64,000 bases of DNA, taken from the NCBI GenBank assembly GCA_949948735.1, contig CATLGV010000005.1, forward strand, positions 1 through 64,000. The letters are read 5' to 3'. Under the pieces are notes generated by a model. That model had not been told where the DNA came from. It saw only the letters and a list, made by a program, of their open reading frames with translations, and did not search any database. Shown one piece after another: positions 56,758 to 64,000 of the stretch; the stretch's first letter is position 1; each line of letters begins with the position of its first letter. The position numbers and the translations under genes are program-made. The DNA comes from an uncultured Lachnospiraceae bacterium (GTDB lineage Bacteria > Bacillota > Clostridia > Lachnospirales > Lachnospiraceae).

Positions 56758-57600
56758 TTACTCCTTAACCGCGCCGACGTTGACGCCTGTCACAAAATAC
56801 TTCTGCAGGAACGGATACAATACCATGAACGGCAGGATTGCCGAGATGATGCCGGCATTAAAGAGTGTGGTCTGCGATACGTTGTAGCTTGTCAGGGGCG
56901 TATCGCCGTCCATAATCATGTTCCGCAGCTTATACTGGAAGTTCACCTGATTCGGGTCGGCAATATAAATTTTAACGGTGGAATAGTCGTTCCATACCGC
57001 GACGGCAAACATCAGGCCGATAGAGGCCAGCGCCGCCTTGGAAAGCGGAAGGACGATTCTGAAGAAAATGCCCATCGGCGTACAGCCGTCGATTTTGGCG
57101 GCTTCATAAAGGCTTCCGGGGATGCCCTCAAAGAAGTTTTTCATCAGGACAAAATTATAAACGCTTACGCCGTGGCGGAAGACCAGAATCCACATATTGT
57201 TGACCAGATGCAGCTTCTTCATTACCAGATATTCCGGAATCATGCCGCCGGAAAATATCATGGTAAACAGCAGGATATAGGCGAAAAAGCCGCGCGCCGG
57301 TATTGTCTGCTGTGCGAGAACATAGCCTGCCAGCGTGGAGAGCACCAGGCCCAGAAGCGTTCCCGCCAGCGTTGTTATAATCGAATTTATGAAGGGCTGA
57401 TACAGCAGCTTGGTATGCAGTATGGTTCTGTAGCCGTCCAGTGTAAAGCGGTTAGGCCAGAGCTGGAACTGATATACGCCTACCGCGTTGAAGGAGTCGA
57501 CCAGAACCTTCCAGATTGGCACCAGGACAATCAGCCCGATCAGAATAAATACGATATAATTCACCAAATCAAATACTTTTATCTTCTTTTTTGACTTCAT
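56758..57600 (-). CDS. Carbohydrate ABC permease, YtcP/LplC-type
   Basis: A ~280-residue inner-membrane permease with six helices and the EAA-type loop YEAAKIDGCTPMGIFFRIVLPLSKAAL that docks to the ATPase. The motif MIPEYLVMKKLHL is typical of LplC/YtcP. It pairs with the permease upstream and the binding lipoprotein. No ATPase gene is in the cluster, so a shared ATPase such as MsmX may serve it. Start at 57600 follows GGGAGG. Confidence 0.92.
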   Translation of the reverse strand: MKSKKKIKVFDLVNYIVFILIGLIVLVPIWKVLVDSFNAVGVYQFQLWPNRFTLDGYRTILHTKLLYQPFINSIITTLAGTLLGLVLSTLAGYVLAQQTIPARGFFAYILLFTMIFSGGMIPEYLVMKKLHLVNNMWILVFRHGVSVYNFVLMKNFFEGIPGSLYEAAKIDGCTPMGIFFRIVLPLSKAALASIGLMFAVAVWNDYSTVKIYIADPNQVNFQYKLRNMIMDGDTPLTSYNVSQTTLFNAGIISAILPFMVLYPFLQKYFVTGVNVGAVKE

Positions 57601-57646
57601 TTTTTTCCTCCCGTGATCGAAAATATCAATTTTCAATCCTATCCTC

Positions 57647-58612
57647 CTATATGATGCCGCGGCCGCGGACCTTCTTGCTTGCCTGATTACATATCAGCAC
57701 CAGCGCGCCGCCTACCAGCGAACGGAACAGGCCGACGGCTGTGGAGTACCCGTAATTGGGCAGTGCGATTGCAAAGGTCTGGCGGTATACGTAGGTGGAA
57801 ATAACGTCGGATACGTCGTACACGGCGTTGTTATAGAGAACGAATACCGGTTCGAACATATTCATTACCTTTGCCAGGTTCAGAATCAACACCGTAAGGA
57901 TGGTATTGGCAAGAGCAGGGAGCGTGACATATCGGATTTTCTGCATCCGCGTCGCGCCGTCGATATCCGCGGCCTCATACAGCTCCGGATTGATGCCGGA
58001 AAGGGTGGCGAGAAAGATGATGGTTCCCCAGCCGGTCTCCTTCCAGATATTGATGGTGTAGAAGATCGGCCGCCACCATCTGCTGTCTGCCAGAAAGTAG
58101 ATTCCCGCCTGATCCCGCGAGATAAGGCCAAGATCCTTGAGCCAGCCGTTTACCATACCGGTGCTGGAGGGGGAAAGCAGCAGGCTGAAAATGGAGGCGA
58201 CCACCGCCCATGACATGAAGTGCGGCAGATAAATCACAGTCTGCAGCGTTTTCTTAGCAAAAAGGTTCTTCATTTCGTTTAGGAAAACCGATATGATTAC
58301 CGAGGCAAAGGTCGTGATCAGCAGCCGCATAATGCTCAGCTGCAGCGTGTTTTTAAACGCCGCCCAGAAGGCGGGAGTGACAAACATTTTCTGGAAATGC
58401 GCCAGTCCCACAAAGGTCGGACGGCCGACCGGCTTATAATCGTAAAACGAATAGCGGATACCCAGCATGGGCCAGTAATTCATAACCAGAACAAAGAGCA
58501 GAACCGGCAGGAACATGATATAATATCCCCGGTTATTCCAGATTCTCAGACCCAGCGGCTTTTCGCGCACCGCGGAGCCGGAGGAGGTCATTATATGCTT
58601 ATTTTTCTTCAT
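57647..58612 (-). CDS. Carbohydrate ABC permease, LplB-type
   Basis: A ~321-residue permease: YYIMFLPVLLFVLVMNYWPM first helix, IRYSFYDYKP loop, EAA loop YEAADIDGATRMQKIRYVTLPALANTI. It forms the transmembrane pore with the gene at 56758. Start at 58612 chosen for AAAGGAAATC; an earlier in-frame ATG at 58660 would run through a stem-loop. A perfect hairpin separates it from the binding protein gene. Confidence 0.92.
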   Translation of the reverse strand: MKKNKHIMTSSGSAVREKPLGLRIWNNRGYYIMFLPVLLFVLVMNYWPMLGIRYSFYDYKPVGRPTFVGLAHFQKMFVTPAFWAAFKNTLQLSIMRLLITTFASVIISVFLNEMKNLFAKKTLQTVIYLPHFMSWAVVASIFSLLLSPSSTGMVNGWLKDLGLISRDQAGIYFLADSRWWRPIFYTINIWKETGWGTIIFLATLSGINPELYEAADIDGATRMQKIRYVTLPALANTILTVLILNLAKVMNMFEPVFVLYNNAVYDVSDVISTYVYRQTFAIALPNYGYSTAVGLFRSLVGGALVLICNQASKKVRGRGII

Positions 58613-58636
58613 AGAGGCGATTTCCTTTCTAATGAT

Positions 58637-58661
58637 GATGCGGGCCCTTAAGGCCCGCATC
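58637..58661 (-). promoter_or_regulatory. Intercistronic stem-loop between binding protein and permease genes
   Basis: GATGCGGGCC pairs perfectly with GGCCCGCATC around a five-base loop, with no T-tract. Hairpins in this position usually stabilise the mRNA of the abundant binding protein relative to the permeases. Confidence 0.75.
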
Positions 58662-58667
58662 CTGATG

Positions 58668-60320
58668 TTATCCGTTCAGCTCGCTTAAGCACTGGTCGAC
58701 AATGCTGCCCACGGTCTGTACATAGGTTTCCATTGCGGCGTCGACATCGCCGCCGTTGATAACCACTTCCGTAATAACAGCCAGCTTTGCGTCGTAAATC
58801 GTGCCCGATTCGTTGGTGTAGGTCTCGCTGACCGGCGACATGGGCGCGTCCTTGCTGTGCTCAGAGAAGAATTTGCTGCCGTTGAGCAGCAGCTCGCTGG
58901 GGGCGCCGTAGCCGTTTGACAGCTCGCAGACTACCAGATTCGGGTCAAAGAGGTTTTTGGCCCACATTGCATTCGGGTTCGTGATAGTAGGCCTCAAATG
59001 GAATTCGCCCTCCTCGTAGCTGTATTCCTTCCGCTTTTCGGGATCGTCCGGATTGGTTACGAATTCCTCCGCGTGGATGGACCAGTGAACGTCCTCTGCG
59101 CCGTATGTCCAGAGCGTCTGAACAACGTCGCCGTCCATCATGGTCTCGAAGAAGGCGTCAAAGATTGCCTGTTCGCGGGCGTTGTCGCCGTCCCCGTCGT
59201 CGAGAATAACCCAGACGGGCGCTTCCCGGTTAATGTAAGCGCCGACCTCCTGAATAGGCGGAAGCTGTATCAGCTCGGGATCCAGATCATTTTTTATAAA
59301 ATAGTCGGTCAGCGTCTGATACCAGCGGCCTGCCCAGTAGGTAAACACGCCGGAGGAGCCGGCCTGGTCATTGGAAAACCATTTTTCGCGGGCAATCTTG
59401 GTGGTAGCCGTCAGGGTTTCCGGGTCGATGACGCCGTCCTTATAGGCCTGCTGCAGTCTCAGCAGCGCCGCCTTGCAGGCGTCCGCCTGAAAGCCGTCGT
59501 ACCATACGCCGTCGTCTCCCTGGATAAACGCGGGATAAGCGTCCTGCCAGAATTCCGGCAGATAGTTGATGAAGGGCGCTTCGTTTCCGATAAAGCCGGA
59601 AGCCACAACGCCGTATGTATCGCCGTTTATGCCGTTTCCGTCCGGATCCTCATCGTGGAACCGTTTTAACATCGCATAATAGTCGTCATAGGTCTTAATG
59701 TCGTCGATATTGATTCCAAGAGCGTCCACCCACGCCTTCTTCACATAGGTGACGCAGCCGTTGCCGTAGGTCGGTGAAAAGCCGTAAAGCCTGCCGTTTC
59801 CCTTGGTGCGCAGCTGTTCATTGATGCCGGGCAGAAGCATTCTGGACTGGAAGTCGGCATTGTCATACGCCTCGGTCATGTCCCAGAGCAGCCCAGTCGG
59901 CAGATACTGTGTGAACATATCGGCGGACATAATCATAACGTCCGGGTAATCGCCGCTGGCAAAGAGCCGGCCTACCGCGTCCGAATAGCCGGAATGATCC
60001 AGCTGCTGAATCTCAAGATCTACGCCGACGGCCTCCTCCCACTGCTTCTCAAAATCGGCCTGACCGTTGTCAAGGGTGGCGGACAGATTGCCGTCTACCA
60101 CCATGACCAGCCTGTCAAGCTGATAAGCGCTTTGGGCGGGATCGGAATCATTTGCGGCCGTCGCATTGTCTGCGGGCGCCGGTGTCGCTTGGGCAGAGGG
60201 CGACGCAGAGTCGCTGCCGTTGTCCGATGCGGGAGCGGAATCCCCCTCGCCGCCGCATGCCGTCAGAGCTGTTGTCAGCATCGCCGCCGCCAGAAGCATG
60301 GATACAAATTTCTTTTTCAT
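58668..60320 (-). CDS. Extracellular sugar-binding lipoprotein, LplA-type
   Basis: A 550-residue solute-binding lipoprotein: signal peptide with lipobox LTAC, Ser/Asp/Ala-rich linker (25-65), then a cluster of family features including FEKQWEEAVG, SGDYPDVMIMSADMF and GRLYGFSPTYGNG. It captures an oligosaccharide for the two permeases. The sugar is unknown; GH127 elsewhere hints at arabino-oligosaccharides but is not linked. AGAGAGG precedes the ATG. Confidence 0.92.
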   Translation of the reverse strand: MKKKFVSMLLAAAMLTTALTACGGEGDSAPASDNGSDSASPSAQATPAPADNATAANDSDPAQSAYQLDRLVMVVDGNLSATLDNGQADFEKQWEEAVGVDLEIQQLDHSGYSDAVGRLFASGDYPDVMIMSADMFTQYLPTGLLWDMTEAYDNADFQSRMLLPGINEQLRTKGNGRLYGFSPTYGNGCVTYVKKAWVDALGINIDDIKTYDDYYAMLKRFHDEDPDGNGINGDTYGVVASGFIGNEAPFINYLPEFWQDAYPAFIQGDDGVWYDGFQADACKAALLRLQQAYKDGVIDPETLTATTKIAREKWFSNDQAGSSGVFTYWAGRWYQTLTDYFIKNDLDPELIQLPPIQEVGAYINREAPVWVILDDGDGDNAREQAIFDAFFETMMDGDVVQTLWTYGAEDVHWSIHAEEFVTNPDDPEKRKEYSYEEGEFHLRPTITNPNAMWAKNLFDPNLVVCELSNGYGAPSELLLNGSKFFSEHSKDAPMSPVSETYTNESGTIYDAKLAVITEVVINGGDVDAAMETYVQTVGSIVDQCLSELNG

Positions 60321-60616
60321 AAAAACCTCTCTTTCTTAAGTCTGCGAATTTGGGCGTAAGCACAAATTCGCCGTGTGAAAAAATAATTTTTCACGTCAAC
60401 CTGCTGAATTTAAATCTGGAAACTTATTAAATGGGTTAATATTAGGATAGCATCTATCAAAAAGGGATTTCTTCTTTTTAGAACTCCATTTCTTTTCTTT
60501 TTTTAGATTTCAGACATTTACCCTGCATTTTGCTTGTGGTATATTTTTAGACAATTAATGACAAAATATGCTTATCGCTTGCATTTTGCACCCAAATCGT
60601 GCAGAAGGGAGGAAAA
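60321..60616. promoter_or_regulatory. Divergent regulatory region with two inverted repeats
   Basis: The spacer between the sugar-binding lipoprotein gene and the AraC pair. GCGAATTTG (60344) pairs with CAAATTCGC (60363), and GTGAAAAA (60375) with TTTTTCAC (60387). Both lie in the 5' leader of the lipoprotein gene; either AraC binding or leader hairpins would suit. The remainder is A/T-rich with no further clear signal. Confidence 0.5.
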
Positions 60617-61456
60617 ATGCCGCTTCCGTTAAAGCCCGGATACAATTTCAACTATGCCCACATATACCGCCCGTCGTGCTTTGAGATGGCTTCGGCGGAG
60701 GCATATATGGATTTTTACGGGCTCTCTTATATGATCAGCGGTGAGATTCTTGTTCATCGCTATGATTCGACCTTTGTTATCTGGCCGGGCGACGTTACCT
60801 TTACGGCGAAAAACGTTTATGAGCGCTCCGGCTATGTATCGGATGCGCCGCGGGAAAACATTCTGTTGAAATTTACGGACTGTATGGTCGAGGATTTGAT
60901 GAAAACGCTTGGGTTTAACAGCTTCGACGATTTTTGCGACTGGTCTCCCTCCGTGCATCTGGGAAAGGAGACGCAGCGTAAGGTTCTTTTTATTCTGCAT
61001 GAAATCGAGCAGGAGTGGAATTCCTATAATGAATACTCGGAGGTGCTGTTGAAGGGCCTGCTGCATAAGCTGATTATTTTGTGCCTGCGCGAAGGGACTG
61101 TCAACGAACGTCCGCATTCTGTCCAGGAGACAAAGCAGTGTTATCTGACCGGCGCTATCCAATACGTGAAGGCCCATCTGCGGGAAAACCCTTCGTTGGA
61201 GGAAACGGCACGGTATGTCAATATTTCCGTTTCCTATCTGTCGAAAATATTCCTGCACTATCTGCATACGCCGTTCTCGACCTTTGTACTCAACGAAAGA
61301 ATTATATATGCGCAGCGGCTGCTGGTGGAAAGCGATTTAACCGTGGGTCAGATTGCCGCGGAGGCAGGCTTTTCGAGCGGCGCATACTTCAGCGACCGCT
61401 TTAAGCACTTTACGGGACTGTCCCCGCTTCAATTCCGCAAGGAAAACTTTCACTGA
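60617..61456 (+). CDS. AraC-family regulator, copy 1 of tandem pair
   Basis: A 279-residue regulator: N-terminal cupin-like ligand domain (FEMASAEAYMDFYGLSYMISGEILV) and C-terminal double helix-turn-helix (SLEETARYVNISVSYLSKIF, VGQIAAEAGFSSGAYFSDRFK). AGGGAGG sets the start at 60617. It diverges from the sugar transporter and probably controls it. It is followed 30 bases later by a paralogue. Confidence 0.92.
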   Translation: MPLPLKPGYNFNYAHIYRPSCFEMASAEAYMDFYGLSYMISGEILVHRYDSTFVIWPGDVTFTAKNVYERSGYVSDAPRENILLKFTDCMVEDLMKTLGFNSFDDFCDWSPSVHLGKETQRKVLFILHEIEQEWNSYNEYSEVLLKGLLHKLIILCLREGTVNERPHSVQETKQCYLTGAIQYVKAHLRENPSLEETARYVNISVSYLSKIFLHYLHTPFSTFVLNERIIYAQRLLVESDLTVGQIAAEAGFSSGAYFSDRFKHFTGLSPLQFRKENFH

Positions 61457-61486
61457 TGTAAATGCGTTGTAACAGGAGGGAAAATC

Positions 61487-62329
61487 ATGCCGCTTCCACT
61501 GAAACCCGGATATAATTTCAATTATGACCGCACCGTGCGCTCGGCATATTATGAGATGTCCGCCGCCGAGGCTTACACCGATTTTTATGGTATTTTTTAT
61601 ATGATCAGCGGCGAACGGATGATTTATTCCCCGGACGCCGCCACAATTGTCAAGGCCGGGGAGATGGTATTTATCCCCAGGAACATATACCGCAGGACGA
61701 CTTATATATCGGATGCGCCGTATGAGCGTATTCTTATAAAATTTACGGATTCCATGGTAGAGGATCTTTTTCATACAATCGGCGTTGAAAAGTACAACGA
61801 GCTGTGCGACGAGCATGTGCTTCGTTTTGAGAAGCACACGCAGGATAAGATTCGCGCGATTTTTAATGAAATGGAGCGGGAATGGAATGCCTACAACGAG
61901 TGCTCGGAGCTTCTTTTGAAGGGGCTGCTGGGCAAGCTGATCATCATCTGTCTGCGGGAGCGCGTAATCGGCGGCGTTAATGTCCTGAATCTGGAAAGAA
62001 AGCACGACTGTCTCGCCGACGCCATCAAATATGTTAAGGCGCATCTGCGCGAAAGTCCGTCCTTAAAAGAGACGGCGCGTGAGATCAATGTCTCAGCCTC
62101 ATATTTATCAAAAATATTTGTCACATACCTGCATACCCCCTTCTCTTCATTCCTGTTAAACGAAAAAATTGCCTGTGCAAAGCGGCTGCTGTCCGGCTCG
62201 AAGCTGAATATGACCGAAGTCGCGGCGGAAGCGGGCTTTTCGAGCAGCACGTATTTCAGCGACTGCTTTAAGCGCATTACGGGAATGTCTCCGATGCAGT
62301 TCCGCAGGGAGAATAATACCCTCAATTGA
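61487..62329 (+). CDS. AraC-family regulator, copy 2 of tandem pair
   Basis: A 280-residue paralogue with the same start MPLPLKPGYNFNY and the same two domains; the DNA-recognition helices differ slightly (SLKETAREINVSASYLSKIF, EVAAEAGFSSSTYFSDCFK). The last codons and stop (ACC CTC AAT TGA) come from a transposon end, so its original C-terminus may be altered. The ligand domains differ more than the DNA domains, suggesting two signals. Confidence 0.92.
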   Translation: MPLPLKPGYNFNYDRTVRSAYYEMSAAEAYTDFYGIFYMISGERMIYSPDAATIVKAGEMVFIPRNIYRRTTYISDAPYERILIKFTDSMVEDLFHTIGVEKYNELCDEHVLRFEKHTQDKIRAIFNEMEREWNAYNECSELLLKGLLGKLIIICLRERVIGGVNVLNLERKHDCLADAIKYVKAHLRESPSLKETAREINVSASYLSKIFVTYLHTPFSSFLLNEKIACAKRLLSGSKLNMTEVAAEAGFSSSTYFSDCFKRITGMSPMQFRRENNTLN

Positions 62330-62344
62330 CAAAGGCACACGGGG
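62317..62344 (+). repeat. Solo end of the TA-flanked element at AraC gene end
   Basis: TA followed by CCCTCAATTGACAAAGGCACACGG matches the left end of the 273-bp elements. It provides the stop codon of the second AraC gene. The rest of the element is absent. Confidence 0.75.
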
Positions 62345-62381
62345 TAACCCCCGGGACAATAAAACTTTCAGAAGCTTTTCA

Positions 62382-62410
62382 ATGACAAGCCCGGTGTTTT
62401 GTAGTAAAAT
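62382..62410 (+). promoter_or_regulatory. Promoter of the moxR unit
   Basis: ATGACA and TAAAAT with 17-base spacing, 55 bases before the moxR start. Confidence 0.5.
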
Positions 62411-62464
62411 TGATATGGAAAACGATGAGGGGAATGTAAGATAGAATATTATTTGGAGGTAAAA

Positions 62465-63418
62465 ATGCAGGGCGTACATATTTTATCGGAAATCGAAGAA
62501 AACGTATCAAGAGTTATCATCGGGAAGCGGGAGGTAACGCGTCTGCTGCTGGCTGCCGTGGCGGCGGGCGGACATGTTCTGCTGGAGGATGTGCCGGGCA
62601 CCGGGAAGACAGTGCTGGCAAAGACAATCGCAAAGTCTATGGGCTGCAGCTTTGACCGCGTGCAGTTCACGCCGGATTTGCTGCCAAGTGATGTGACAGG
62701 ATTGTCATATTTCAATCAGGAGAAGGGTGCGTTCACCTTTAAGGAGGGGCCGGTATTCACCAATATTCTGCTGGCGGATGAGATTAACCGCGCTACGCCC
62801 CGAACGCAGTCAAGCCTTCTGGAGTGTATGGCGGAGGGGCAGGTGACGGTGGACGGGGTGACCCGCAGCCTGGGCGCGCCCTTCTTTGTTCTTGCGACGC
62901 AGAATCCGGTGGAGACAATCGGATGCTTTCCGCTGCCGGAGGCGCAGCTTGACCGCTTTATCATGCGAATTGGCATGGGAAGCCTGACACAGGAGGAGGA
63001 GCGGGAGATGCTCGAGCGGTATATCCATGAGGAGCCGCTTGCAAGGATTGAGGCCGTGTGCTCCGACGAGGACGTCCGCCGGCTCCAGCAAGCCTGCCGG
63101 GAGGTATTTATCCATGACGACCTGAAGCATTACATCGTTTCCCTTGTGCAGGAGACCAGAAAGCATAAGGGCGGCATACAGGGAAGCGCAGTGCAGGGCG
63201 TAAGCCCCAGAGGAACGCTTGCCTTCGCGCGCGCCGCGCAGGGCTTTGCGCTTGTAAACGGCAGGGATTATGTCGTGCCGGAGGACATCAAGACGGTGGC
63301 GCTGCCCGTGCTGAGCCACAGGCTGATCGGAGAGCTCGAGGAGGCGCAGAAGAACGCGCTCATACAGAGACTTCTGGACAGCGTCGCACTGCCTACAGAG
63401 GATTGGTCAAAGAGATGA
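62465..63418 (+). CDS. MoxR-family AAA+ ATPase
   Basis: A 317-residue AAA+ ATPase: Walker A EDVPGTGKTVLAKTIA, Walker B LLADEINRATPRTQSSLLECM, sensor 1 ATQNPVETIG. MoxR ATPases act as chaperones for assembly of proteins or metal centres, usually with VWA or DUF58 partners. The next gene is DUF58 with a four-base overlap. TTGGAGG sets the start. Confidence 0.94.
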   Translation: MQGVHILSEIEENVSRVIIGKREVTRLLLAAVAAGGHVLLEDVPGTGKTVLAKTIAKSMGCSFDRVQFTPDLLPSDVTGLSYFNQEKGAFTFKEGPVFTNILLADEINRATPRTQSSLLECMAEGQVTVDGVTRSLGAPFFVLATQNPVETIGCFPLPEAQLDRFIMRIGMGSLTQEEEREMLERYIHEEPLARIEAVCSDEDVRRLQQACREVFIHDDLKHYIVSLVQETRKHKGGIQGSAVQGVSPRGTLAFARAAQGFALVNGRDYVVPEDIKTVALPVLSHRLIGELEEAQKNALIQRLLDSVALPTEDWSKR

Positions 63419-64000
63419 TACTTTACTTTATATTTGCGGTGGGATTGGTTACTGCCATATGGAACTATTATTACAGGCGTCACTGGCACAGGAATGTCAC
63501 GGTGCGGCTGCGCTTTGAGACGGACGCCCTTTATGCAGGGGATGAAACAAAGCTTTATGAGATCATCGAGAACCGCAAGGCGGCGCCGGTTCCCGTGCTT
63601 GAGGTCGGCTTTCACACGGAAAAGGCGCTTGATTTTGCGCAGGAGGATAACGCCAACGTGAGCGATTATATCTATAAGCGGGATATTTTCGCGGTGCTCG
63701 GCAGACAGAAGATCACGCGGGAAATCCCTCTAAGGTGTACGAAGCGCGGATATTACGCGGTAAAGGAGGCGGAGCTTACCACGTATTCCCTTCAGTATCG
63801 GAAGCGCTTCAGTAAGGCGCTGGAGAGCGACGCGGCGATATATGTCTATCCCAAAATGACAAATGTGTCGGATATTATGCCGCTGTGCGAGCGGATGCTT
63901 GGGACGCTCCAGTGCGCCAAGCGGCTGTATGAAGACCCGTTTGCGTTTCGCACTATCCGGGAGTATACCATTGCCGACCCCATGAAAACAATTAACTGGA
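63415..64000 (+). CDS. DUF58-domain protein, truncated by window end
   Basis: The first ~195 residues of a MoxR-associated protein: two N-terminal membrane-associated segments (ILYFIFAVGLVTAIWNYYYR), an Ig-like region, and RTIREYTIADPMKTINW at the edge, the beginning of the conserved DUF58 motif around D-P-x-K/R-x-I-x-W. A transglutaminase-like gene usually follows. The end lies outside the window. Confidence 0.88.
   Translation, partial: MILYFIFAVGLVTAIWNYYYRRHWHRNVTVRLRFETDALYAGDETKLYEIIENRKAAPVPVLEVGFHTEKALDFAQEDNANVSDYIYKRDIFAVLGRQKITREIPLRCTKRGYYAVKEAELTTYSLQYRKRFSKALESDAAIYVYPKMTNVSDIMPLCERMLGTLQCAKRLYEDPFAFRTIREYTIADPMKTINW

Noticed and set aside
1-64000. CRISPR array, tRNA, rRNA
   Set aside because: No regularly spaced repeats were seen; no cloverleaf with TTCGANNC-type arm or rRNA sequence was recognised by eye. 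A tRNAscan run would settle this.

Overview
The window looks like a chromosomal segment of an endospore-forming member of the Clostridia, most likely a Lachnospiraceae-type gut bacterium. The evidence is a clear SpoIIID gene, strong Gram-positive ribosome-binding sites, Firmicutes-type BlaI/M56, PadR, WYL and ECF-transporter genes, an LplA/LplB/YtcP-style sugar ABC system, and many small acetyltransferases. The species assignment is inference; no rRNA or tRNA gene was seen.

Layout. 1-3 kb: an IS256-family insertion sequence cut by the window edge, a CPBP membrane protease gene that ends inside the IS end, a damaged antitoxin gene and a MerR pseudogene. 3-11 kb: small accessory genes (seven GNAT domains across the window as a whole, DUF3795, NADAR, ArsC-like, HAD, MmcQ/YjbR, epimerase, histidine phosphatase, DUF1062). 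11-21 kb: two separate two-component-plus-ABC-exporter modules of the antimicrobial-peptide immunity type, separated by a MerR-methyltransferase fusion, a GNAT and a membrane protein with a decarboxylase-like N-terminal motif. 21-26 kb: unknown membrane proteins, an orphan FlhA-C-like protein, an RsiV-like protein with a LysM protein, and an inverted pair of duplicated XRE regulators. 26-33 kb: aldo/keto reductase, surE, thrH, PTS Enzyme I, a 1-phosphofructokinase-family sugar kinase and a B12-binding radical SAM protein. 33-41 kb: a duplicated CmpB-type membrane protein, a GH127 arabinofuranosidase, a BlaI/M56 pair and folD. 41-48 kb: WYL regulator, ClbS-like protein, then an apparent operon of nucleoside phosphorylase, ECF S, T and fused A1A2 subunits and an isochorismatase-type hydrolase. 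48-54 kb: secreted PPIase lipoprotein, NlpC/P60 hydrolase, PadR with a HAAS-FtsW/RodA fusion, and a diguanylate cyclase. 54-64 kb: spoIIID, a MATE exporter, a three-gene sugar ABC transporter with two tandem AraC regulators, and a moxR-DUF58 pair that runs off the end.

The most interesting non-coding signal is a 273-bp mobile element found twice (5236-5508 and 44137-44409). It has about 25-bp terminal inverted repeats and TA target duplications. It can be drawn as a Y: a terminal stem plus two internal hairpins. The two copies differ at 31 of 273 aligned positions by hand count, and five of the changed base pairs are compensated on both sides. Removing the first copy with one TA restores an acetyltransferase reading frame exactly. 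Single ends or fused ends of the same element lie at about 2516, 28712, 33348, 34715 and 62317. No transposase for it is visible here.
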